Program-made: the position numbers and the translations under genes
Source of the DNA: Xylogone sp. PMI_703
Lineage: Eukaryota; Ascomycota; Leotiomycetes
Direction: 5' to 3'
NCBI GenBank assembly: GCA_021399445.1
Contig: JAJTUQ010000003.1
Span: 1,612,001 to 1,676,000, forward strand
DNA length: 64,000 bases
Shown here: positions 55,396-64,000 of the stretch, piece by piece
Position numbering within the stretch: position 1 is the first letter of the stretch
Layout of the letters: each line of letters opens with the position of its first letter
Notes under the pieces: model-generated
The model's input: only the letters and a program-made list of their open reading frames with translations
What the model was told of the DNA's origin: nothing
The model's database searches: none

Positions 55396-55757
55396 TGTTT
55401 AGAGCGGTGTCTATCATGGAGATCAAATATATAATGATTTATGGAACAATTTGTACCGTTTCGGCGCTGGTACAGGGGAGGGATGTACCTTTAGGGACGT
55501 TGGTACACTTCTATTGGCTGGTTGGTCTTTGAGACAGTGTTTACGTTTAGAATTCGTATTATTCCGGCTTGGGGACACATATCCAGCTAGAATGGAGTTT
55601 TGTTTTCGTACAATAGAAGCAGCAGGTATGCCACATCCTATAACGTAGAACCTTCCAAATCAAGCCGAGAGTGTCAAATGCCATTTATCACATCTCACTC
55701 ACTCATTTATCCCTTAATCCTGATTCATTACCCATCATCAGATTAGATCTCTGGGAA
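55396..55757. other. Short intergenic region between convergent genes
   Basis: About 0.36 kb; 3' flanks of the PTH11-like and P450 genes. Nothing recognised. Confidence 0.55.
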
Positions 55758-57624
55758 TCAAGAAGAAACAGGATGAAACCTCAAAACAAGTTTCTCCCCC
55801 TTCGGTCCAGCTAAAAATGCATCTTCCTGCTCGATTCCTTCGTCGTCTATTATTTCCGTGCTGAAGTTTGTGTAAATTGCTGCGGTCGATAATTTCAAAA
55901 CTATTTCCCCATTTTTAATCAGCATTCACTCTTTTCCGCCAAAGGACTGAACTGAAGCCGGAATGGGAAGGGTGAATAACGCACAATAAAGAGCTAGATG
56001 ACTACCGATACACATCCGGGGCCCACTCCCAAACGCCCACCACCATCTCGCCATCTCCTTTCTTTTGTCCTCATCCCCCTCTCCCTGTCCTCCTTCCTTC
56101 TCATTTCCACTATCTACAAGCCATCTTTCCGGCTGGAATTCGGACGGACTAGGAAACACATCGGGATTCTGATGAATGATTTGAGCCGAGGTGCCGATGA
56201 TCGTGCCCCGACTCTTGTGGTGAAGGGGGTATGGGTTCGAACCGGGGATGTAATACCCGTTTATGGTCGTGCCGCATGGGGGCACGAGTCGCTTTAGGTG
56301 CGCAGGGGATGGGGGGTAGAGACGGAGAATTTCTTTTAGGATAGCAGAGAGGAGGGGCAGAGTATCTATTTCTTTTGGTGACGGGAGAGAGACGTTTGAT
56401 GAAGAGGAAGAGGAAGAGGAGATGTTGGGAAGAAGAATTGGCGGTGAGAGGGTGAGCAGTTGGGTTTTGAGTGCGGCCTGGAGGGACGGTCGAAGAGAAA
56501 GTTCGTATTGGAGGTAGGTTAGTGTTATGCGGGAGGTTTCGATACTTGCTTTGAGTTATTAAATTAGTGTCTTTCTTTGCTCTTTTAAAATTTTAGAGGA
56601 GCTAATTAAGGGTAAAACGGATAGTTTGGGGGAAATAAGATAGTAATGAGATTGTGAGACACCACTTTTCAGAATTTCTAAAAAGGGAATTGCACTGAGA
56701 TCTCAGCTACCTTGGCTTACCAAAGAAGTGGTCCAGCATCTCAGATGCTTGAATATTATCCAAGTTTTCCCGTCCCACAGGAGGCTTCCCAGCATGTGAT
56801 TTTGAGAGTTGGGAGCTTAGCTGTTCGTATATGACTGGACGAGTACCTGGTTCGACCTCTTTTGTCAAGCTGGGGTCGTTTTGTTTTATGGCTGTGGTGC
56901 GGGCTTCCTTGCAGAAACGGATCACGAAATCCTCGACTACTTTTGTGGCTTCGTCTTCGTCAGGCAGGTGTCTAGATTTCGACCTCCATGCTTGCGTGAT
57001 CCTTTGTCGAGTCTCAATGTCTCGTATGAAATCCGTGGAGTTAGCCAATCCGAATATGTATGCGGATGAGAAATCTGCTCCAATGGCTTGGTTTAATCCG
57101 TAGGCATCAAATCCCTCATCTCTGTTTCCCTCCTTCCTCAATACGTCTAGTAGACGCTGAACCAGAACCTCAGAGATTACCGCAACGTCAGGAGAATTCT
57201 GGATGTAAGACTTTGAGTAAACGTGGCTGATCATTCTCTTCCTCACACCATGTTCTCTATTCCCCTGCATGGAAACCAAGTTCTTCGTCCCATGGTAATT
57301 AGTGAATTCTGAAGCATAGCTCTCATCTTTTTCGAAGGAGCCGGTATAGATTTTTCGAAGTCCGTCGAGAGATGCGACGGATATTTCGTAGGGGGAGAGA
57401 AGGATTATCGGGCCATGATGTTGATGCGCGAGGAGAGTGGCGGCGATACCGGTGCGGTTTTGTGAACGGTGAGAGTTGATCCAGTGCGATGAGAGGGAGG
57501 AGGACCAGTGTGCGGAAGGGATGCGGGAGAGAGGAGAGAGAAAGAGCGGATAGATTACATGGGCGTAGAGGAGATAGAGGATAGCTGAGAAGGCGAGCGT
57601 GAGGCTGAGGTATACAGGGAGCAT
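55758..57624 (-). CDS. Cytochrome P450 monooxygenase
   Basis: An ER-anchored haem-thiolate monooxygenase. Minus-strand exons 57624-56721, 56548-55985 and 55900-55758 give 536 aa. MLPVYLSLTLAFSAILYLLY is the membrane anchor, followed by a Pro-rich hinge; this ATG is preferred to one 13 codons upstream. The I-helix region reads ASIETSRITLTYL with the acid-Thr pair (Glu-Thr). ExxR is KEILRLYPP; PERW occurs in FQPERWLVD; the haem loop is FGSGPRMCIGSHLAL with Cys481 as ligand. The last exon was found by extending past the stop at 55926: splicing out 84 nt joins SHLALY to LKLSTAAIYTNFSTEIIDD and LAGPKGEKLVLRFHPV, the expected C-terminus. A run of eight Ser lies in the middle exon. Substrate unknown. 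Confidence 0.9.
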
Positions 57625-58723
57625 AGTTTGGTGTGATCTGTTAGGATGGTTTTTATTCCTCAATACCAGAACTTATCTTGAACTTCTGTTTTATTATCGA
57701 AGAGGATTTATACTCTCGTTATAAAAGTAATTTGATATATGTAGTTGATTATGAGTATGTAGTCGTGAGATGTCCAGATCACCTCCGAATATTTCAATGA
57801 GGCTTATCCGTATATGTCCCCGGATGCAAGATGAGATGTTTGAAGCGGAAAATACGAGATACTGTAACTTTATGAGTGACTTGTTCAAGTAGCACTCAAC
57901 AAGCTTCGCTTGCTACTCGCTACGCTTGTGGGTGATATACGGTCTGTAAAGCTACCAATTACCACCCAATTATACGATTGTATATTGTTCTACATTACAA
58001 TATGTCAACTCAGTTCCTTATAATTATCATTTATTACACGCCAATACCGTTTGGCTGTTGGTTTCCCAAACTTGTACAATGCCAATATACCAACGACCTA
58101 CGTTAACGACCTTTGACTGTTAACTTCCCCGACGAATAGGAATTAAAAAATTTCTTTATTATCTCTGGTAGACAGAAGACTCGGTAGCCCAAAAAGATCA
58201 ATCTACCGTAGATGATTCAGTATTAGATGAATCCGCCATGATGCAACAAGGAAGTTTCCAAAGAAACGAAGTGGCGGCGAATAGTACCAGTACATGTGAT
58301 GAACAGAAGGAGATAATCTTGTTTTGATCTTCAACTGATCTTCGATTCAAGCGCCACGTAATATATCAGAACAGCCAGCCAGAGCACATGGATGTGTTAT
58401 ACATATACAACACAAATCATATTCCCCACCAGCGTTGCTATGACTGTTGAATAAATGAAGTCTGGTTGGCTAGATGGCGCATGCGTGGGAGACCTCATTC
58501 TGTTTGCATGTTACACAAGGTGAGGCCTCACTTTGTTGGAAGGAGGCAGCCTTGTTGCATTTCCTTCCTTCAACGTTTTCTAACTTCCATTCCCACCGAA
58601 CTTATATGCGCCAAATGCAATTAGGTTGATATAAAGATCAAGCAGTTGTCCTCTATTGAACCCACAAACGCAACATAACATTGACTGGGAGCACATTTAA
58701 ATGCACTGTTACTTTTGAGAAGA
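57625..58723. other. Shared upstream region of P450 and helicase genes
   Basis: About 1.1 kb between two divergent genes. Near 57903-57928 a 10-bp unit occurs twice (GCTTCGCTTG, GCTACGCTTG). No gene recognised. Confidence 0.5.
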
Positions 58724-61700
58724 ATGCCGTATGTCCAGGCCTTGCTACCTAACTTCTTAATCACTTCATTTTCTTTTGCTAACCCGAAGGAATTGGAACA
58801 GACCCGGTATCTGTGCTGACTTCAAGCGTGGGCAATGTCGACGAAAGAACTGCAAATACAGTCACAATCTAAACCAGCCATGTCCATACTACCGTACCGC
58901 CAGAGGATGTTTCAGAGGTGCACAATGCAACCTTGTACATGATAACCAAAATACTACATCGACTCCTCAGAGCTCTCCAAAATTAGCTCCACCTACACCG
59001 CGTGAGCAAATGGGGATCGATACCAATTTGCGCAGGTGGGTTTGTAGGATCCCACGATCGACGGCGAATATATCACGAAGCTCTCACTTCTCACAAAATG
59101 GGGACTTTTTCGCTCTGGGATGGGACCTTATCAATGAGGGCGATGCAGAAATTCGGCAACACGTTATAACAAAACTTGGCTCGGAGACCGGACTTATAAT
59201 GGTGAAGGAGCTGACCGATCTGATGGTGGCTGTTCAGCACTCAAAGGCAGACAGGATGATGATTTTCAAAAACCACGCCATACCTTTTTATCAGATGATA
59301 TCACACTCGGATGTACTGTCATCTCTGCTACTGGAGACGCCCGTCGACATCATTTATACATTCCTTTTCGGACCCAGTGGCCGTCGGGCACTTGCTGTGT
59401 TTTAATATACTGCAGCTGCAATCAAAGATCTGGATCTGAGCGATAGTCACAACGATGAGACGTTTTCTACGTTGGCATTATCGTCAACTCTGGCAGTATT
59501 GGATCGACTTACCGAAGTTAATCAAAGTGCACAAGTTATTGATGGGTTTATCCCCATTATCAAAGATATAGCGGCGTGTATACCAGAACACGCAGCTCTT
59601 CCAATTGGCAGACAATGTCTCTCTAGGATACAATATCGTCTTAATATTGGCGCCTCATATCCCGAAGTCTCAAAGAAACCTGCTCCCCATGTCGGAAGTG
59701 CTACATTCTCCCTTTCCCAGGACTTACCTGGGAATCTTTCCAAAAGGGGTCCTAGGCATGATAATGATCACCAAAACATTTCCAAGATTCAGATACTCCC
59801 TACAGCAAGGGAAATAACATCTCAGAGGGCCGAGTATCTACCCACAACAGACTCTTCCATGCATCACCTTCCCGGTCTTGCCGGGCTTCTTGACAGGCAG
59901 TTCCGCCTTCTTCGTGAAGATACTGTCGGACAGCTTCGCGATGCAGTTCGAGAAGAGTATGTCAGATTAGGACGTCCCAAACAAGACATTTTGAAGTCAC
60001 TGCAGAACGAAGGTGTCAGAAGGATTGTTTACATTAATGTTCACTTAACGCTAGTACAGATGAACAGAAGGAAAGGCCTTCAAATCGTGGCAGAATTCGA
60101 CCAGCCCGCACAAATCCGCAACAAATCCGCCAAGCAGCGGAAGGAGTGGTGGGATAGTAGAAAACTCTTACAGGTCGATTCGTTGCTTTGTTTCATCTCG
60201 TCAATTGGCAAGATTATCTTCTTCACTGTTTGCGATCCTTCACCATCCTTTTCAAGGAAGGGGACCAAGTCAGAGACCAGCTCGGAAAACGCAGAGCCTC
60301 CCTACATCCCGAGCCTCTTTGAGGATCCAAAGAGGGCTACTGTTTTGCTCAGTATGGCAGAGTACAAATCAGACGATGCATTTTGGATTTATACACATCT
60401 TGGAACCCATGTCAAATCTCATCAATCGCTTGTTGAGTTCCCTGGTATCCTGTTACCATCGTTCCAACCTACTCTTCAGGCGCTCCAGAAGATGAGTCGC
60501 ACACTAAATTTGCCGTTTGCAGAAGTCGTCGCTCCGCACAGTCCCAGTGAAGATACGATAACAATAAAGCCTCCGGCATATACTATTCGACATGGGTTCA
60601 AGTATAATTTAGATGTGCTCGTAGGAGAGCCATTAAGCCTTGAGCCGGGAAGAGCTTTCGACTTCAAGAAGCTTGCGGAGCGATCAACGCTTGACCGGGG
60701 CCAGCAAACAGCCGTCGTTCAGTCTTTAAGTTCTAGACTAGCTCTTATTCAAGGTCCACCCGGTACTGGAAAGAGCTATACCGGCGTAGCCATAATTAAG
60801 AGCTTGCTTGCAAACCGAAAGGCGGCCAAGCTCGGCCCAATTATCTGTGTGTGCTATACTAACCATGCACTCGATCAACTTCTGGAGCATCTGGTGAAAG
60901 ATGGGGTGGAGCAAGTTATCCGTATAGGATCAAGATCTAAGTCTGAACTACTTCAGAAGCTGAATTTGTCATATGTTTCTAAAGAGATGGTACAAACAAA
61001 GACCGAGAAGCATGATATATGGAAACATAATATGGACATAGATAAAAGAATAACCGAACTTGAGAGCTCTCTGGCTGGACTCAATAGCCCATGGTCTTGG
61101 AATAATATTCGCCGCTACCTTGAAAAAACCAATCCCACGCACTTGTCGGAGCTGTTTCTCAGGCTTCAGGATGATGGATGGCAGCAACAACAAGGCCGCA
61201 AAAATAAAGTTTTAGAAAATTGGTTAAGAGGAGCCCCGAAGATGTTCGTTTCCAATCGGCCTGTACCAGAACTATTAAGTCAGTCACTACACCAGATGTC
61301 ATCTACTGAACGCAGAGCCATTCACGAGTACTGGATCCAGCAACAGATTACTGATCTTTCTTTCGAACTTACTGATGGCCTTGGCGAATTTTATGCTTCG
61401 AAATCAGCACTGGAGAAATGCCATCACGAACTTGATGTCCGTTGCCTTCGAGAGGCACACATCATTGGAGTAACTACTTCTGGACTAGCAAGAAATATAG
61501 AAGTGCTTCGAAGGACTCAAGCAAAAGTGATGTTATGTGAAGAAGCTGGTGAAGTCCTTGAAGCACACACTCTCACAGCATTCCTACCAGGGATTGAGCA
61601 TGTAATCCTGATCGGGGATCATGAACAGTTGCGTCCTCAGACTAACAATCATGAGCTTCGACATGATAATCCTAAGGGCAAGAGGTACTCCTTGGATATT

Positions 61701-64000
61701 TCATTATTTGAACGACTTGTCCAACCACTTGAAGGGAATGTCAAAGTGCCTTTCACGACTTTGAATGTACAGCGGCGAATGCATCCTTCCATAGCAGAAC
61801 CCGTTCGGGTACCGCTATACCCCGAACTTCAGGATCATTCGTCTGTGTCTGAGTATCCTGAGGTAGTTGGTATGAAACACCGACTTTACTGGTTCAGCCA
61901 TCAAGAAAAGGAAGATCAGAGGGCTGCTCAGAGCATTTCATTATCTAGGACCAATAATTTTGAAGTAGAATTCATTGCAGCTCTTGTCTCACATCTCGTG
62001 CGGCAAGGAATATATGGTAGCGAAGATATTGCAGTTATCACCCCTTACCTAGGGCAGCTCCAGAAAATCAGAAAACGGCTTTCAAACTCATTTGAGATTG
62101 TGGTCGGAGATAGAGATCAAGAGGAATTAGAAGCTACAGGACTGGAAGAGATGGAAGCCTCTCCTCCCGGTCAAGAGGGCAAAGTACAGAAGACAACTCT
62201 CCTCAAGGCCTTGAGAATAGCAACCGTCGACAATTTTCAGGGCGAAGAAGCAAAAGTTGTTGTGGTTTCGCTAGTGAGAAGCAACGACGAGAATAATTGT
62301 GGGTTTCTGAAGACCTCCAATCGTATTAATGTCTTGTTGAGTCGTGCCCGGCATGGGATGTATATCATTGGTAATTCACGAACCGCGAGACCCGTTCCAA
62401 TGTGGGACAAGGTTATTTCAATCCTAGAAAAATCGAACAATATTGGTCCTAGTCTTGCACTTTGTTGTCCTCGACATAAGGATACGCCAATCCAGGTATC
62501 TACACCTGATGATTTTGCTCGTTTGGCACCTGAAGGTGGTTGTGCCCTGAAGTGTGCTTGGCGATTACAGTGCGGTCATTCTTGCCCAAACAAGTGCCAT
62601 TCCACATCTCTACACCATGCGGTTCGTTGCCTTGAGCGTTGTCCCAGGACGAAGAAAGGTTGCGAGCATGCGTGTCCCAAATACTGCGGAGATCCATGCG
62701 ACAAAGAATGTCAAGTGGTGATGCACAATATCAGATTGCGCTGCGGACACATAGCGAAGACCTTGAAGTGCCATGAAACTCAGCATCTGGAAGGGGTTCA
62801 ATGCCAAGTGAGAATTGAACAAATAGTTCCTCGGTGCAAACATAAGGCAATGGTTCGTTGCCATGAGTTACCACTCACGGACGACTACGTATGTACTGCG
62901 ACCTGTGGAACAGCGCTGAACTGTGGACATAACTGCACTTACGCCTGCAAAGATTGCAACATTAAGGAAGAAGGCAAACCCATACAGACCTTACATGGGG
63001 CCTGTAAGACTCCATGCGGTAGGCCTTACAGCACTTGTAGCCATAGCTGTAATGCCCCGTGTCATGGCGAACAGCCCTGCCCCCTTTGCACCTCGCCGTG
63101 CGAAGTAAGCTGTGCACATTCAAAGTGCCAAAAATTGTGCCAAGAGCCGTGTATTCCGTGTGCTGAAGACTGTTCTTGGTCTTGTCCGCATCGTGGAAAA
63201 TGTCCATTACCATGTGCAGTACCGTGCAATCTATTACCTTGCTCGGAACGTTGCTCAGCAATCTTGGAGTGCGGACACAGGTGTCCATCTATCTGCGGAG
63301 AGAAATGCCCCAGCACAAGATTTTGTCAAACCTGTGCTAATACCGAGACCAAGGAAATGGTAGCGGACTTCATTCTATCATCTACATACGAGGAAGTGGA
63401 TCTAGACGAGACTCCATGTATGTTTCCACCATGTGGCCATATTCTGACCGTCGAGAGTATGGATGGACATATGGGCATGTCAGACATCTATATAAGTGAT
63501 GCAGAAGGCAAATTTATAGGCTTAAAGGGTGTTTCTGAGCCATTCTCTAAATCTAGCATGAAGAGTTGCCCAACTTGTCGTGGACCATTGCGGAGTCTCA
63601 ATCGATATGGCCGGATTGTTCGTAGAGCATTGATTGATGAGGCAACGAAGAGGTTTATCGTATGGGCCAACATCGGTTTCGGACCACTAGAGGCCAGGAT
63701 GCGAGAAATTGAAGAAAACCTCCGTGGAGCATCTCATGATGGAGACATTATGAAAGAAGGCACGGCATTGGAAACACTTCAACTGAAAGGAACCTGCGAC
63801 GAACAGATCTCCAAGATTGGACCCATTGTAAAGAAGCAGGACCTGTATAAGCCGATTTTGGAGCTCCGAAAGAATATCAAGAGCTTTCTTCAGCAGGTCG
63901 ATGAAACAGAACAGCCTTTTGGTCGTATCTTTGACCTTGTTCAAGATTCTCGCCGACATCGTGGTATTGAGGTTGAATTCACATGGAACAGCGAAATTTT
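58724..64000 (+). CDS. CCCH + SF1 helicase + NF-X1 zinc-finger protein (ZNFX1-like), partial
   Basis: A very large RNA-helicase-type protein related to animal ZNFX1, which acts in RNA surveillance and small-RNA/antiviral control. Exons 58724-58728 (ATG CC) and 58790 to beyond the window. Two CCCH fingers open it: CADFKRGQCRRKNCKYSH and CPYYRTARGCFRGAQCNLVH. Helicase motifs follow: GPPGTGKS (about 60753), CYTNHALDQLLEHL, CEEAGE (motif II), ILIGDHEQLRPQ, RRMHPSIAEPVR, TVDNFQGEEAKVVVVSLVR and NVLLSRARHGMYI. Then come many NF-X1-type Cys/His repeats such as CGHSCPNKCH and CGHRCPSICGEKC (62560-63340). The C-terminal part has a CPTCRG RING-like pair and is cut at the right edge. One in-frame TAA at 59403-59405 interrupts an otherwise open frame of about 1,730 codons. 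Confidence 0.85.

Noticed and set aside
55926..55984. C-terminally truncated P450
   Set aside because: The missing C-terminus is found in a further exon at 55758-55900.
56222..56245. tRNA B-box-like GGTTCGAACC
   Set aside because: It lies inside P450 coding sequence and no acceptor-stem or anticodon arm can be drawn around it.
57903..57928. Near-duplicate 10-bp units as a regulatory repeat
   Set aside because: Two short copies with a mismatch are within chance expectation.

Overview
This window reads as nuclear DNA of a filamentous ascomycete (Pezizomycotina; the class cannot be fixed from the sequence, Leotiomycetes is only a guess). Genes carry one to five short introns, mostly 48-100 nt, with GTAAGT-like donors and YAG acceptors. 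The protein content is typical of these fungi: a HET domain, a PTH11/SAT4-type rhodopsin-like membrane protein, fungal P450s, Dal5-like and DHA MFS carriers, and a fungal-specific transcription-factor domain. Genes are separated by AT-rich, stop-dense gaps of 0.3-2.8 kb. No rRNA, tRNA, CRISPR array or intact autonomous transposon was recognised.

Layout. 0.3-6.2 kb: two MFS carriers, Dal5/allantoate-like (minus) and sugar-like (plus), flanking a 2.5 kb gap. 7.8-9.7 kb: a small secreted cysteine-rich protein and a HAD phosphatase. 11.4-23 kb: a DHA-type MFS exporter, a wax-synthase-like membrane acyltransferase, a small heat-shock protein with heat-shock elements upstream, a foldback/MITE-like element, a FAT1-like acyl-CoA synthetase and a zinc-free medium-chain reductase. 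23.6-27.3 kb: an ankyrin protein and a broken HET gene. 27.9-35.2 kb: a large 2OG-Fe(II) oxygenase protein, a BTB protein with a long acidic insert, and a TauD-type dioxygenase. 35.5-45.9 kb: an SDR, a secreted amidase, a BBE-type FAD oxidase and another MFS exporter, a set of tailoring-type enzymes without a core synthase. 46.7-49.3 kb: two gene remnants head to head, an LRR/F-box-like fragment and a transcription-factor C-terminal fragment, both missing their N-termini at the same place (about 48.22-48.26 kb). 50.1-57.6 kb: a prolyl-4-hydroxylase-like membrane protein, an amino-acid/choline permease, a PTH11-like membrane protein and a P450. 58.7 kb to the right edge: a very large CCCH + SF1 helicase + NF-X1 zinc-finger (ZNFX1-like) gene that runs out of the window and carries one in-frame stop.

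How the genes might work together. Two loose metabolic neighbourhoods can be proposed: activation, acylation and export of a lipid-like product (11.4-23 kb), and oxidation, amide hydrolysis and export (33.8-45.9 kb). Neither contains a recognisable PKS, NRPS, terpene cyclase or DMAT, so co-function is inference only. The most unusual items are the foldback element, the double-truncation breakpoint, the decayed HET gene and the interrupted helicase gene. Exon boundaries below were chosen by eye from splice signals, frame continuity and family conservation.
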